A stretch of 64,000 nt of DNA from Rhodobiaceae bacterium (GTDB lineage Bacteria; Pseudomonadota; Alphaproteobacteria; Parvibaculales; Parvibaculaceae): assembly GCA_003330885.1 (NCBI GenBank), contig CP030277.1, positions 3,150,001 through 3,214,000 of the forward strand, given 5' to 3'. The notes beneath the pieces were generated by a model that saw only the letters and a list, made by a program, of their open reading frames with translations, was not told the origin of the DNA and made no database searches. Shown one piece after another: positions 17,372 to 26,907 of this stretch. The translations under genes were made by a program, and so were the position numbers. How positions within the stretch are numbered: position 1 is the first letter of the stretch; each line of letters starts with the position of its first letter.

Positions 17372-17386
17372 AGTGCCCCTCAGCAT

Positions 17387-17735
17387 TCAAAGTCCCTGGG
17401 CAGACAGTGGGTCTGCGCCAAAACAGACTTAGAACCTAAGGGGTAACGATTGAAAAAAGACTAAACTCAACATGAACACGGAATGTCAGAATATGGTTAC
17501 TAAAAGAACTCAGACTCCGGTGTTGTATAGATCCGCGCTCTGACCATTCTGACCATGCGTCAAAGACATTTATCCGTCGTCGATCATTCAGGTGAATTTG
17601 CTTCCACAGGGGCGGGCGGACTGCGACCATCCTGCATTTAGAAAATTCTTAACAGGTCTTTGATACCCGTGAACTTACTCAAAGGGGTGGCAGCCTAATG
17701 AGCAATTGGGCCAATCAGAATGCTGGGTGAGAGCG
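17387..17735. other. Divergent intergenic region between porin 1 and the chemoreceptor
   Basis: These 349 bp must hold the promoters of both genes but have no convincing ORF. I see a small dyad CAGAC ... GTCTG at 17401-17415, and on the minus strand CTGACAT, four bases, TGTTCAT. The latter only weakly resembles a Pho box (4 of 7 in the second half). No clear sigma-70 pair stands out. Confidence 0.6.
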
Positions 17736-19940
17736 ATGAAGAGACTTAATACCGATGAAGTCGTCGACAGATTGACGGCGCTGTTTGGGTTCCTCAATTC
17801 TCTGAAAATTTCCGTGCGAATAGGAATTCTCGCCGCTATGGGCGTGGCCAGCGTCTTGATCCTTGGGTCCACCTATGTTGCGGGCGACTTAAGCACCAGC
17901 GCTGCCGCCGCCGATCAGCAAGACAATGCCGAGCTTGCTCAATTGGCCATGTCTGTTGAAATTGGGGCGCTTCAGATGCGCCGCAACGAAAAGGACTTTC
18001 TCCTTCGCAAAGACATGAAATATGTCGAGCGATATGAAGAATCCGCATTGAATGTTCTGGACGCTCTCGATGCGATGCAGAACCTGCCAGCCGCCGCTGA
18101 GGTACGGGCAGAAATTGAAGTGATCGAGCAGGGCATCACTGCTCATATTGGCCAATTCCGGGCTGTTGTCAGCCTGTCCCAGCAACTTGGTCTGGATGAG
18201 AACCAGGGCGTACAGGGCAGGCTACGGGCCGCAGTGCAAGCTGTTGAAGAGAAACTCAAAGAAGCTGATCTGGATGTTCTGACCGTCAAAATGCTGATGA
18301 TGCGCCGCCATGAGAAAGATTTCATGCTGCGTGGCGCTGAAAAATACGTCGGCCGAATTGACGAACGACGCGCTGAATTCGACGTCCTCCTGGCAGACCT
18401 GGAGCAAGCTCAAGTCAACGAAGTGCCCGTTGTCGTTGAGACGCCAACAATAGGTGAAACGCCTCTCTCGATTGATCCAGACGGTGCAGTTGATGCCTCA
18501 GAAGGGCCAGTGGCAGACGGATCTGCCGATGCCGCATTGCCCCCTCAGGTGATTGCAGCACCGGTTCCAGTCGTCGTTGCAGCTCCGCTGGCACCGAGAT
18601 TGCCAGATGGCTTCAGCCAAGAGGTGTCGGCTTTGATGGACAGCTATCAGTCTGGCGTTCACCGTTATGCTGAAATGTCCTTGCGGGCAGATGCTGAAAT
18701 CAAAAAGCTCAGTGCTATTTTCGCTGACATGGTTCCAGCCTTTGAGCGTACCGTTGGGGTCGCAGGGCTTGGCCTCGACGAGGCCGAACAGGCATTGATC
18801 GCCTCAAAATCATTTACAGGGACAGTCTTTCTGACCGTCGGTCTCTTGGTCCTTGGTGTTGTGACGCTCTTTGGATTTGCCGTAGGCCGCAGCATCACCG
18901 ACTCTCTGAAACGGATCACATCCACCATGTCTGATCTCGCTGACGGTGAGATTGATGTGGACATTCCCTATCTCGAAAATCAACACGAGATTGGAAAAAT
19001 GGCGCATGCCGTGGAAATCTTCCGCGAAAATGCGAACGAACGACAAAAATTGGAAGCAGAACAGGCCGAACGTCAGGCAGCGCGTGAACAGCGCACGCGG
19101 ACGATGGAAGAGATGATCTCTTCTTTCGATGCCAAGGTGTCCGCGCTTTTGAACTCAGTATCCGCGGCATCGTCTGATCTGCATGAAACGGCTGGATCAA
19201 TGACGCGCACCGCAGAGCGGACCAGTTCAGGCGCAAGTGCTGCTGCCAGTGCCGCTGAGTCAGCGTCACAAAATGTTCAAACAGTCGCATCAGCTGCAGA
19301 GGAATTGCATAGCGCCATCGCGGAAATCGGCCGCCAGGTTTCGCAATCCTCAGATCTCACCCGCCGCACGACAGACGAAGCAGAAAAAACCAGCGCCACC
19401 ATGGGCCATCTCACGGACGCGGCGAACAAGATCGGCACGGTGGTGAGCCTCATTCAGGACATTGCAGAACAGACCAATCTACTGGCACTAAATGCGACAA
19501 TTGAAGCGGCGCGGGCAGGCGATGCGGGCAAAGGCTTTGCTGTTGTTGCCGGTGAAGTAAAATCACTGGCCAATCAAACAGCCAAAGCGACTGAGGAAAT
19601 CAGTCAACAGATTTCGACCATGCAGTCTTCCACCGAGGATGCTGTATCCGCGATTGAGACGGTGAATAAAATGATTTCGCAAATGTCGGAAATTTCCACG
19701 GCGATTTCGAGTGCTGTTGAGGAACAGGGTGCCGCCACGCAGGAGATTGCAGGCAGTGTTCAGGAGGCAGCCAAGGGAACGTCGGAGGTTACGTCCAACA
19801 TTTCTGAGGTAGACGCTGTCACCGGCGAAAACATGCAGGCCGCCAAGCAGGTGACGAACTTTGCTTCGGACCTTTCTGCACAGTCAGAAGGATTGAAGAA
19901 AGAGATTGAGGGCTTCCTGGGCTCTGTCAAAGCAGCGTAG
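17736..19940 (+). CDS. Methyl-accepting chemotaxis protein with HBM-like sensor
   Basis: The 734-residue receptor has a first membrane helix at about residues 24-50 and a periplasmic region to about 355. A second helix (about 357-386), a HAMP domain and a cytoplasmic signalling domain (about 450-730) follow, with the hairpin-tip sequence [18 protein letters not shown]. The periplasmic part has two repeats of the form [10 protein letters not shown] and [10 protein letters not shown], as in helical bimodular sensors that bind organic acids. A Pro/Ala/Val-rich insert of about 60 residues (228-290) splits the second module. No C-terminal CheR-docking pentapeptide is present. It sits between two porin paralogues. 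The ligand is unknown. Confidence 0.9.
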   Translation: MKRLNTDEVVDRLTALFGFLNSLKISVRIGILAAMGVASVLILGSTYVAGDLSTSAAAADQQDNAELAQLAMSVEIGALQMRRNEKDFLLRKDMKYVERYEESALNVLDALDAMQNLPAAAEVRAEIEVIEQGITAHIGQFRAVVSLSQQLGLDENQGVQGRLRAAVQAVEEKLKEADLDVLTVKMLMMRRHEKDFMLRGAEKYVGRIDERRAEFDVLLADLEQAQVNEVPVVVETPTIGETPLSIDPDGAVDASEGPVADGSADAALPPQVIAAPVPVVVAAPLAPRLPDGFSQEVSALMDSYQSGVHRYAEMSLRADAEIKKLSAIFADMVPAFERTVGVAGLGLDEAEQALIASKSFTGTVFLTVGLLVLGVVTLFGFAVGRSITDSLKRITSTMSDLADGEIDVDIPYLENQHEIGKMAHAVEIFRENANERQKLEAEQAERQAAREQRTRTMEEMISSFDAKVSALLNSVSAASSDLHETAGSMTRTAERTSSGASAAASAAESASQNVQTVASAAEELHSAIAEIGRQVSQSSDLTRRTTDEAEKTSATMGHLTDAANKIGTVVSLIQDIAEQTNLLALNATIEAARAGDAGKGFAVVAGEVKSLANQTAKATEEISQQISTMQSSTEDAVSAIETVNKMISQMSEISTAISSAVEEQGAATQEIAGSVQEAAKGTSEVTSNISEVDAVTGENMQAAKQVTNFASDLSAQSEGLKKEIEGFLGSVKAA

Positions 19941-19949
19941 AAAAAGAAA

Positions 19950-19984
19950 ACGGCCCGGCCCACATTAGGGGGAGGCCGGACCGT
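19950..19984 (-). terminator. Terminator for porin 2 (minus strand)
   Basis: ACGGCCCGGCC (19950-19960) pairs with GGCCGGACCGT (19974-19984). On the minus strand it is followed by TTTTCTTTTT, giving a good intrinsic terminator for porin 2. It corresponds to the hairpin at 15916-15949 behind porin 1. Confidence 0.75.
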
Positions 19985-20022
19985 CATGCTGACTGTGAGG
20001 AACAGGTTCAGCGAAAGAGATA

Positions 20023-20052
20023 GCCGAGGCACCCCGGGCGCCTCGGCTTTTT
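20023..20052 (+). terminator. Terminator for the chemoreceptor (plus strand)
   Basis: GCCGAGGC (20023-20030) and GCCTCGGC (20040-20047) form a perfect 8-bp stem followed by TTTTT. It terminates the plus-strand chemoreceptor transcript. The two convergent terminators are nested, so each transcript runs through the other's hairpin first. Confidence 0.8.
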
Positions 20053-20056
20053 GTAT

Positions 20057-21361
20057 TTAGAAGTCGAGCTGCAGACGTGTGCCGATAAAGTCGACTTCCG
20101 TGTCAGCTGTTCCGGATGCCGTTGTGAAGTCATACTCGGCAGTGCCGTAGTTCAACATCGCGCGAACATATGGGTTGAAGTAATAGTTGACGCCAAGTGT
20201 GAGGGCTGTCGTATCCGCAGCGCCTGCACCGAAGCCAGCATCTTCCAGGTCAATCATTTCGTAGCGTGCTGCTACTTCGATCGCGCCTTCAGACTTTACG
20301 CGGCCAAACTCACCTTTATCGGCTTTGTAAGCGCGGCTCTCGCCGGTGATGAAGTAGCTGGCCATAACATACCAGCCATCAAAGTCGATGTCGGCAGAAC
20401 CAGTACCATTACCTTCAAGCGTTGAGGTGTAGTACTCACCCTGTGCACTGAAAGGACCAAAAACTGCGGCTGCTTCTGCACCCAGTGTCATCTGACCCTC
20501 GGAAGTGATGGTGCCACTGTCCAGGAAGCGTGTTCCGTTGTGGAAGTTGCGAAGACGGATGCGGGGACCGCTATTGTCATCAAAGCCACGGTAGGAACCG
20601 GACACACCAAGGTGAACAACTTCAGTTTTCTCTGCGATCGGCGCGAAAGTTACACGACCTGTGAGAGACCAGTCAGTTGTTGCGGCATCAGAGCCATTGT
20701 CGATGCCGTTCGTGTAGAAACCACCGCGGACGCTATAATTGTCGCCGCCAGTACCAACACTCACACCCAGGTTACGGCCTGGCGCGAATGTTTCATTGAC
20801 CAAAGAGCGTTCCATGAACGTGATGTACTTGGAAGAGGTCAGCTCTTCGAGACCCTGTGGTTCTTTGTCGTTACCAAAGGTCGTGGTCAATCCGGCAATT
20901 TTCGTGCTGATAGTCGCTGTCTTGATGGAAACACCATTACTGGCGAAATCCACCTGCAATTTATATTTCCAGTCACCAGCAATCTTACCTGAAGCAAAGA
21001 AGCGAGCGCGGCGGATTTCAGCGCCACCACCACTTGAGTCCGCTGCGCCTGTGCGCTCCGCATCGGCAAGGAAGGCATCAAGCATCAGACGGCCACCAAA
21101 GCGGATGGACCAGTTGCCATCGCGGCTGGAGATCTGCAGCTTGCGAGCATCGAACTTCGGCAGGTCCCCAAGACCTTCCGTCGCTGTTTCCAGCTCTGCA
21201 AGTTTGCTGTCACGCATCTGCATCTGAGCTTTGAGCTCACGCAGTTCGTTTTCAAGGGAATCGATACGCGAGTTCACATCGTAACCCGCAAATGCTGTCC
21301 CCGTTAGGCTGAGGGAAAGAGCGGCTGCTGCGACGCCTCCCACCAGAGTGTTCTTAATCAT
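20057..21361 (-). CDS. Porin, OprO/OprP type, Pho-box controlled (porin 2)
   Basis: The 434-residue protein begins MIKNTLVGG, with a signal peptide ending GTAFAG, the same coiled-coil start as porin 1 (VNSRIDSLENELRELKAQ) and a barrel ending QLDF. The start at 21361 is supported by GAGGAG 7 bases upstream; a longer in-frame start adds a non-signal extension. The family forms anion-selective trimeric channels for phosphate or polyphosphate. A perfect 7-4-7 Pho box lies 83 bp upstream, so induction by PhoB on phosphate starvation is likely. Its barrel and 3' flank are duplicated from, or into, porin 1. Confidence 0.92.
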   Translation of the reverse strand: MIKNTLVGGVAAAALSLSLTGTAFAGYDVNSRIDSLENELRELKAQMQMRDSKLAELETATEGLGDLPKFDARKLQISSRDGNWSIRFGGRLMLDAFLADAERTGAADSSGGGAEIRRARFFASGKIAGDWKYKLQVDFASNGVSIKTATISTKIAGLTTTFGNDKEPQGLEELTSSKYITFMERSLVNETFAPGRNLGVSVGTGGDNYSVRGGFYTNGIDNGSDAATTDWSLTGRVTFAPIAEKTEVVHLGVSGSYRGFDDNSGPRIRLRNFHNGTRFLDSGTITSEGQMTLGAEAAAVFGPFSAQGEYYTSTLEGNGTGSADIDFDGWYVMASYFITGESRAYKADKGEFGRVKSEGAIEVAARYEMIDLEDAGFGAGAADTTALTLGVNYYFNPYVRAMLNYGTAEYDFTTASGTADTEVDFIGTRLQLDF

Positions 21362-21443
21362 TAGGTATCTCCTCGTAGACACGGGATAGGCCCCGGTTGA
21401 GGAGACGAATAGGCGGGCCACATGACTGGTCCGCTACACTTAT

Positions 21444-21461
21444 GTGACAGAGAAATGACAG
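21444..21461 (-). promoter_or_regulatory. Pho box upstream of porin 2
   Basis: Read on the minus strand the site is CTGTCATTTCTCTGTCAC: two 7-bp direct repeats CTGTCAT and CTGTCAC spaced by 4 bases, the PhoB consensus. It lies 83 bp before the porin 2 start codon, a suitable place for a PhoB-activated promoter. Confidence 0.85.
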
Positions 21462-21521
21462 TGCTCCACTGTTGCCCGATGAGCACAAAGAGGAGGCACT
21501 AAACCAAAGTGCGTGCGCGCT

Positions 21522-22310
21522 CTAGCTCTGATTGAACACAGGCTTGCGCTTCTCAAGGAAAGCCATAATGCCTTCTTGAGCGTCGGGCGTCCCAGATGTG
21601 AGGTGTACCGCTGCCCGCTCATCCGCCAGCGACTCTTCCAGCGTCTTTGTCGGACTGCTCATCAAAGCGCCGAGCATTGCTTGGACGGCGAGGCGCGGTT
21701 GAGCAGCGAGCTCTTCTGCCAGCGCAATCGCGCGGTCCTTTAATTCACCAAGAGGCCAGACTTCATTGGCCAGACTGATCCGAAAGGCTTCCGGCCCCGA
21801 AATCTTTTTCCCCCGCAGGATCATATCAATTGCGTGCGTCCGACCGACCACACGGGGAAGACGGGCACTTCCACCCCAGGCAGGAACGGCGCCTAAATCC
21901 ATCTCAGGTAGACCTATCTGGCATCCTTCTTCCGCAGCAAGACGAAAATGACAGCCAAGAGGGAGCTCCAGCCCGCCGCCGAGGCAATTGCCAAAGAAGG
22001 TCGCGATCCAAGGTTTGTCCATATTTTCGATGGCGGAGACCACGTTCCAACGCTGATCGAAAAACGCATCTTGTCCGCCTTTCGCCTGAACTGCGGTGCC
22101 GATTTCTTTGAGGTTCATACCAACGGAGAAATTTTTGTCCCCGGCGCCTGTGAGAACCACGGCGCGGATGTCGTCATTTTTGGCAATGTCAGCCACCAGC
22201 GTTTCAAGCTCATCCATGAACGCGGCGGACATGCGGCTCCACGGAGCATCATTGATCGTGATGATCATGACGGCACCGCGTGTTTCGGTAAGCAATGGGG
22301 CGTCGGACAT
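21522..22310 (-). CDS. Enoyl-CoA hydratase/isomerase family protein
   Basis: The 262-residue crotonase-fold protein would hydrate or isomerise an enoyl-CoA. Oxyanion-hole segments are KNFSVGMNLKEI and NCLGGGLELPLG. The catalytic glutamate position is filled in IGLPEMDLGAVPAWGG; the usual second glutamate is less clear, so the precise reaction may be isomerase- or hydratase-like. MSDAPLLTETRG at 22310 is taken as the start, six codons inside the longest frame. It lies downstream of dnaJ on the same strand with no obvious functional link. Confidence 0.87.
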   Translation of the reverse strand: MSDAPLLTETRGAVMIITINDAPWSRMSAAFMDELETLVADIAKNDDIRAVVLTGAGDKNFSVGMNLKEIGTAVQAKGGQDAFFDQRWNVVSAIENMDKPWIATFFGNCLGGGLELPLGCHFRLAAEEGCQIGLPEMDLGAVPAWGGSARLPRVVGRTHAIDMILRGKKISGPEAFRISLANEVWPLGELKDRAIALAEELAAQPRLAVQAMLGALMSSPTKTLEESLADERAAVHLTSGTPDAQEGIMAFLEKRKPVFNQS

Positions 22311-22393
22311 GGGCAAATCTCTTCTCAAGGAAAACGATGCGAAGAGACTAGCCGATTGTCAGCAGAGCGACCATGTGCGCGACCAAAGAGGTC

Positions 22394-23530
22394 TTAGTCA
22401 GGCGTGTCGTTGAAGAACTCTTTGACCTTGTCGAAAAAGCCAGCGCTCTCCGGATTGGTCTTTGCAGACGATGCGTCGTCGAACTGTTTCAACAGGTCTT
22501 TCTGAGCCTTCGTGAGGCCGACCGGTGTTTCCACATGGATCTGAATATAGAGATCGCCATGGCGCCGCGCGTGAAGGCCGGGCATGCCCTTGCCCCGCAC
22601 ACGGAACTGCTTACCGGTCTGAGTGCCTTCGGGCACTTTGACCTTCACTTTGCCGCCGCCGACAGTCGGAACTTCCATTTCTCCCCCAAGCGCGGCCGTC
22701 GTCAAAGAGACAGGCACATCGCAGAAGAGTTCTGTGCCGTCACGCTCGAACAATTTGTGCGGCTCGATGGAGAGGAAAATATAGAGATCGCCTGCCGGTC
22801 CTCCACGCATGCCGGCTTCACCTTCGCCAGATAGCCGAATGCGGGTACCTTCTTCCACACCGGGTGGAATGGTGACAGCAAGGGTGCGTTCTTTTTGAAC
22901 CCGGCCCTGACCATGACAATCAGAACAGGGGTTTTCGATCACCTGACCGCGGCCATGGCACGCTGGGCAGGTCCGTTCGATCGAGAAGAAGCCTTGCGCT
23001 GCCCGTACGCGGCCATTGCCGCCACAGGTGGTGCAGTTAACAGGCTGGGAGCCCGGTGTCGCGCCAGAGCCTGTGCAGGTGTCACAAGTGACTGAGCTTG
23101 GAACATGGATTTGGGCTTTCTTGCCCTCATAGGCTTCTTCCAGCGTGATCTGCATATTGTAACGCAGGTCCTGGCCACGGGCGCGCCCGCCATCGCTGCG
23201 CTGGCCACGTCGGCCGCCCATAAATTCGCCGAACAGGTCGTCGAAGATATCGGACATTCCGCCCATGCCACCCATACCGCCAGGGTGTCCACCGCCCATG
23301 CCGCCTTCAAAGGCCGCATGGCCGTATTGATCATAGGCGGCGCGCTGCTGATCGTCCTTCAGGACGTCATAGGCTTCAGAAATTTCTTTGAACTTTTGCT
23401 CAGCAGCGTCATCGCCCGGATTTTTGTCCGGGTGATATTTCATTGCAAGCTTGCGATAGGCTTTTTTGAGCTCGTCCGCGCTTGCGGAACGATCCACGCC
23501 TAGCAATGTATAAAAATCAGGCTTCGACAC
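22394..23530 (-). CDS. dnaJ: Chaperone DnaJ
   Basis: DnaJ delivers unfolded clients to DnaK and stimulates its ATPase. The 378-residue protein has a J domain (1-70) with HPD in [10 protein letters not shown], a Gly/Phe-rich linker ([13 protein letters not shown]), and four CxxCxGxG zinc repeats ([32 protein letters not shown]) at about 145-210. A C-terminal substrate-binding region follows. The start codon is GTG with AAGGA 11 bases ahead. It lies 105 bp downstream of dnaK on the same strand; hairpins in the gap may reduce its expression relative to dnaK. Confidence 0.98.
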   Translation of the reverse strand: MSKPDFYTLLGVDRSASADELKKAYRKLAMKYHPDKNPGDDAAEQKFKEISEAYDVLKDDQQRAAYDQYGHAAFEGGMGGGHPGGMGGMGGMSDIFDDLFGEFMGGRRGQRSDGGRARGQDLRYNMQITLEEAYEGKKAQIHVPSSVTCDTCTGSGATPGSQPVNCTTCGGNGRVRAAQGFFSIERTCPACHGRGQVIENPCSDCHGQGRVQKERTLAVTIPPGVEEGTRIRLSGEGEAGMRGGPAGDLYIFLSIEPHKLFERDGTELFCDVPVSLTTAALGGEMEVPTVGGGKVKVKVPEGTQTGKQFRVRGKGMPGLHARRHGDLYIQIHVETPVGLTKAQKDLLKQFDDASSAKTNPESAGFFDKVKEFFNDTPD

Positions 23531-23560
23531 GAGACTTCAGGTCCTTTCCGAGCCCCAGGC

Positions 23561-23592
23561 CCTGAACGGCAATAGGAACATCGCCATTCAGG
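23561..23592 (-). other. RNA hairpin in the dnaK-dnaJ spacer
   Basis: On the minus (mRNA) strand CCTGAATGGCGAT and ATTGCCGTTCAGG form an uninterrupted 13-bp stem if two G-U pairs are allowed; on the plus strand the same positions are C-A mismatches. The structure is therefore specific to the dnaKJ transcript. A processing or attenuation role is inferred. Confidence 0.6.
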
Positions 23593-23605
23593 AAGAGGGG
23601 TGTCA

Positions 23606-23624
23606 TAGGCGTGGGTCACGCCTA
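23606..23624 (-). other. Hairpin immediately after the dnaK stop
   Basis: TAGGCGTG and CACGCCTA are perfect 8-bp arms around three bases, 11 bases past the dnaK stop. No T-run follows, so it is more likely an mRNA stabiliser or partial terminator than a full terminator. Confidence 0.55.
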
Positions 23625-23635
23625 CGGAAGTGGGA

Positions 23636-25570
23636 TTAGGATGCGTCTTTCTTCTTATCGTCGTCGTCGACTTCTTCGAAGTCGGCATCGACCACATCAT
23701 CCTGAGCCTTGCCATCATCAGATGCTTGGGCATCGCCCTCTGCATCTTCTGCGTCGGCCGTTGCAACGCCAGCTTTGTAGAGCTCTTCGCCGAGTTTGAG
23801 AGAAACCTCTGTCAAAGCCTGTGCTTTGGCATTGATCTCTTCAGCATCGTCGCCTTCCAGAGCTGTCTTAAGATCAGCAACAGCAGCAGCAACAGGCGCT
23901 TTCACCTCGTCGCTGACTTTGTCACCAGCGTCCTCAAGGGTTTTCTCGGTGGCATGCACCATGGCTTCCGCCTGGTTCTTGGCTTCAACGGACTCGCGAC
24001 GCTTCTTGTCTTCTTCCGCATTAGCTTCCGCGTCTTTCACCATATTGTCGATCTCGCTATCTGAGAGACCGCCGGAGGCTTGGATACGGATCGACTGTTC
24101 TTTGCCAGTCGCTTTGTCCTTCGCGTTCACCGATACGATGCCGTTGGCATCAATGTCGAAGGCAACTTCGATCTGTGGAATGCCGCGCGGCGCGCCGGGG
24201 ATCCCAACAAGATCAAACTGACCGAGCAGCTTATTGTCAGCCGCCATTTCCCGTTCACCCTGGAAGACTCGGATCGTCACAGCGGACTGATTGTCTTCAG
24301 CGGTGGAGAAAGTCTGCGCCTTCTTCGTTGGGATCGTGGTGTTCCGCTCGATCAACCGAGTGAACACGCCACCCAGTGTTTCGATGCCAAGCGACAGCGG
24401 CGTCACATCGAGAAGCAGAACGTCTTTCACGTCGCCCTGTAGAACGCCCGCCTGAATGGCAGCACCCATGGCAACCACTTCATCCGGGTTCACACCCTGA
24501 TGAGGTTCTTTGCCAAAGAAGTTCTTCACCGCTTCCTGCACTTTAGGCATGCGGGTCATCCCACCGACGAGAACAACTTCGTCAATGGCGCTGGCGTTAA
24601 GGCCGGCATCTTCAAGCGCTTTCTTACAAGGCTCGATGGTGCGCATGACCAGGTCTTCAACCAGTGCTTCAAGTTTTGCGCGCGTCAGTTTCAAGGTCAG
24701 ATGCTTTGGACCAGAGGCGTCTGCCGTGATGAAGGGCAGGTTCACTTCTGTCTGTGCGCCGGATGACAATTCGATCTTGGCTTTTTCAGCAGCTTCTTTC
24801 AGACGCTGCAGCGCAAGTTTGTCATCACGCAGGTCAATGCCCTGCTCTTTCTTAAACTCGTCGGCTAAATATTCGATGATGCGCAGGTCAAAGTCTTCAC
24901 CACCAAGGAACGTGTCCCCGTTGGTGGACTTCACTTCAAACACACCGTCGCCGATTTCAAGAACGGAGACGTCGAACGTGCCACCACCAAGGTCATAGAC
25001 CGCGATGGTGCGGCCATCAGATTTGTCGAGGCCGTAGGCAAGTGCCGCAGCTGTCGGCTCGTTGATGATCCGCAGAACTTCAAGACCCGCAATCTTACCG
25101 GCATCTTTTGTTGCCTGGCGCTGCGCGTCATTAAAGTAAGCAGGAACCGTGATAACGGCTTGTGTTACAGGCTCGCCGGTAAAGGTCTCGGCGGTCTCTT
25201 TCATCTTCTGAAGAATGAAGGCAGAGACTTCCTGCGGAGAGTATTTCTCGCCGCGTGCTTCAACCCATGCGTCGCCATTGTCTGCTTTGACAATGTCGTA
25301 CGGCACCATGCCCATGTCTTTCTGGGTCATGGGATCGTCGAACGAACGGCCAATCAGACGTTTGATCGCATAGAGCGTGTTGGACGGGTTGGTGACGGCC
25401 TGGCGTTTTGCAGGCTGGCCGACAAGTTTCTCATTGTCTTCCGCAAAAGCCACCATGGATGGTGTGGTGCGCACACCTTCTGCATTCTCAATAACTTTGG
25501 GCTGTGAACCCTCCATTACCGCGACACACGAATTCGTCGTGCCAAGGTCAATGCCAATAACTTTACCCAT
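23636..25570 (-). CDS. dnaK: Chaperone DnaK (Hsp70)
   Basis: DnaK is the ATP-driven Hsp70 chaperone. The 644-residue protein begins [18 protein letters not shown] (phosphate 1 loop), has the [20 protein letters not shown] phosphate 2 region, the linker [13 protein letters not shown] near residue 390 and an acidic C-terminus ending DDDKKKDAS. The longest frame runs 267 bases further upstream, but those residues are not Hsp70-like; the ATG at 25570 follows AAGAGGAAG. dnaJ follows; grpE and hrcA are 8 kb away. A sigma-32-like promoter candidate lies upstream. Confidence 0.98.
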   Translation of the reverse strand: MGKVIGIDLGTTNSCVAVMEGSQPKVIENAEGVRTTPSMVAFAEDNEKLVGQPAKRQAVTNPSNTLYAIKRLIGRSFDDPMTQKDMGMVPYDIVKADNGDAWVEARGEKYSPQEVSAFILQKMKETAETFTGEPVTQAVITVPAYFNDAQRQATKDAGKIAGLEVLRIINEPTAAALAYGLDKSDGRTIAVYDLGGGTFDVSVLEIGDGVFEVKSTNGDTFLGGEDFDLRIIEYLADEFKKEQGIDLRDDKLALQRLKEAAEKAKIELSSGAQTEVNLPFITADASGPKHLTLKLTRAKLEALVEDLVMRTIEPCKKALEDAGLNASAIDEVVLVGGMTRMPKVQEAVKNFFGKEPHQGVNPDEVVAMGAAIQAGVLQGDVKDVLLLDVTPLSLGIETLGGVFTRLIERNTTIPTKKAQTFSTAEDNQSAVTIRVFQGEREMAADNKLLGQFDLVGIPGAPRGIPQIEVAFDIDANGIVSVNAKDKATGKEQSIRIQASGGLSDSEIDNMVKDAEANAEEDKKRRESVEAKNQAEAMVHATEKTLEDAGDKVSDEVKAPVAAAVADLKTALEGDDAEEINAKAQALTEVSLKLGEELYKAGVATADAEDAEGDAQASDDGKAQDDVVDADFEEVDDDDKKKDAS

Positions 25571-25879
25571 TGTCTTCCTCTTTATGACTGCGGCAGGCCA
25601 GTCGGACCTGAAATTCAGCGCCCAATGGTTGAAGCAGGGTGAGCCCGATCCTGTGATCGAAGTCGTTCTGCTTTGAACCTCTGACCCCCTATGGGGTGAA
25701 CAGGTTAAAAACGGTCGCAACCGATTGGGAGATATATATGTTTGAGCCTCGCACGTCGCAAGACCACCCGCGCCAGATTGGCCCTCTGATTGCTCAAAAA
25801 TGGCTGCCCGTCGCGGGATGCGGTTGAATAGCGGCATGCGAGACCCGGCGCAACAGTTAACCCCCGTAAGCCCTTTAAA
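25571..25879. other. Divergent dnaK/alkB intergenic region
   Basis: These 309 bp contain the dnaK leader and promoter region and the start region of alkB. Apart from the heat-shock promoter candidate, I see no CIRCE-like inverted repeat (TTAGCACTC type) and no convincing ORF. Confidence 0.6.
25689..25721 (-). promoter_or_regulatory. Candidate sigma-32-type promoter of dnaK
   Basis: On the minus strand GTTGCG (25716-25721) precedes CCCCATAG (25689-25696) by 19 bases. The second element matches the heat-shock -10 (CCCCATnT) in six bases; the -35 is poor and the spacing long. The call rests on its place upstream of dnaK. Confidence 0.35.
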
Positions 25880-26524
25880 ATGTTTGAGAAAACCGCACCC
25901 CCAAAAGCCCTGGAGCCCGTTCCAGGAACCAGAATCTGGCCAGGTTTGCTGTCCCGTCAGTCTCAGGAAGAACTTGTCGCCACCCTTCGTGAGCAGATTG
26001 TTGAAAACCCGCTCTACCAGCCGACAATGCCAAAGACCGGAAAGCCTTTCTCGGTGTCCATGACGAATTTCGGGGATCTGGGGTGGGTATCAGATCGCAC
26101 CGGCTACCGATATGAGGACCAGCACCCCGCAACAGGGCGGCCCTGGCCCCCAATTCTCAGCAGTTTGCAGGTGCTTTGGGCAGATCTCACCGGCTACGCT
26201 GCTCCTCCAGAAGCCTGTCTGGTGAACTATTATGGGCCCCAAGCAAAAATGGGTCTGCACCAGGACCGGGATGAAAAGCCACTGGATGCGCCAGTTCTGT
26301 CGGTTTCTTTAGGAGATACCGCCATTTTCAGGCTGGGTGGCCTGGAGCGCAAAACTCCGACCCAAAGCTTCAAGCTGGCCTCTGGCGATGTCATGATACT
26401 CAGCGGGCCCTCACGGCTCCGGTTTCATGGGATCGACCGAATATTGCCAGGAACATCAACGCTTCTTGAAAAAGGGGGGCGCCTCAACCTTACGCTGCGC
26501 CGGGTCACTGACCCTGCGCGCTAG
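25880..26524 (+). CDS. alkB: Alpha-ketoglutarate-dependent dioxygenase AlkB
   Basis: AlkB reverses N-alkyl damage on DNA and RNA bases using Fe(II), oxygen and 2-oxoglutarate. The 214-residue protein has the iron triad His127-x-Asp129 (GLHQDRDE) and His183 (FHGIDR), and the 2-oxoglutarate-binding arginines in RLNLTLRR (Arg201 and Arg207). NYYGP at about 116-120 is the strand preceding the HxD. Length matches E. coli AlkB (216). The gene is divergent from dnaK, and no ada-like regulator is adjacent. Confidence 0.95.
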   Translation: MFEKTAPPKALEPVPGTRIWPGLLSRQSQEELVATLREQIVENPLYQPTMPKTGKPFSVSMTNFGDLGWVSDRTGYRYEDQHPATGRPWPPILSSLQVLWADLTGYAAPPEACLVNYYGPQAKMGLHQDRDEKPLDAPVLSVSLGDTAIFRLGGLERKTPTQSFKLASGDVMILSGPSRLRFHGIDRILPGTSTLLEKGGRLNLTLRRVTDPAR

Positions 26525-26526
26525 GG

Positions 26527-26796
26527 TCAGATGGCTTGGTGGGCGGCTGGCCGCGCAAAAAGATCAAGCTGGGCAGAAAAATCGGACGGGGCAGCTGTTC
26601 CGCCCCGCCGTTTCAAGACCTTCTGCGCGCCTTTCAGTGCGAGGGCAGCGAGAGCGGTGAAAGCCTTTGCGAAGGACATCCGTGCCGGACGCGGGGCTGC
26701 GGATTTCCTGGTTTGGCGCTTGAAAGAGCCCGACTGATAGGTCGCCACCTGATAGCTGGCTGACAGCCCGTCTGTATATCCACGAAAAATATTCAT
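26527..26796 (-). CDS. Small basic protein, function unknown
   Basis: The 89-residue product starts MNIFRGYTDGLSASYQ and is supported by GGAG six bases before ATG 26796. The middle has basic patches (FKRQTRKSAAPRPAR and LKRRGG) around an Ala-rich helix (SFAKAFTALAALALKGAQ) that could be amphipathic. The C-terminus is polar with LDLFARPA. No known family is recognised. It is divergently transcribed from a LysR regulator over about 110 bp, the usual arrangement of a LysR target, and its 3' end is 2 bp from alkB. Confidence 0.6.
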   Translation of the reverse strand: MNIFRGYTDGLSASYQVATYQSGSFKRQTRKSAAPRPARMSFAKAFTALAALALKGAQKVLKRRGGTAAPSDFSAQLDLFARPAAHQAI

Positions 26797-26907
26797 CTTC
26801 ATCTCCAACGTCTAAATCTCTATATTCCTCCTAAGCGCTTATTTATGGTTAGAAGGGGTTGGTAACAAACGATCTTTTCTCATCAAATATGTGAGGAAAA
26901 TTCATCT

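Noticed and set aside
17470-17520. Pho-box-like sequence before porin 1
   Set aside because: Only the first half resembles the consensus; the second half matches 4 of 7 bases, so it is not called.
25571-25837. N-terminal extension of dnaK
   Set aside because: The added residues have no Hsp70 character, and ATG 25570 has a good ribosome binding site directly before the conserved [12 protein letters not shown] start.
25571-25879. CIRCE element expected near dnaK because hrcA is present
   Set aside because: No TTAGCACTC-N9-GAGTGCTAA-like repeat is visible in this gap or before hrcA.
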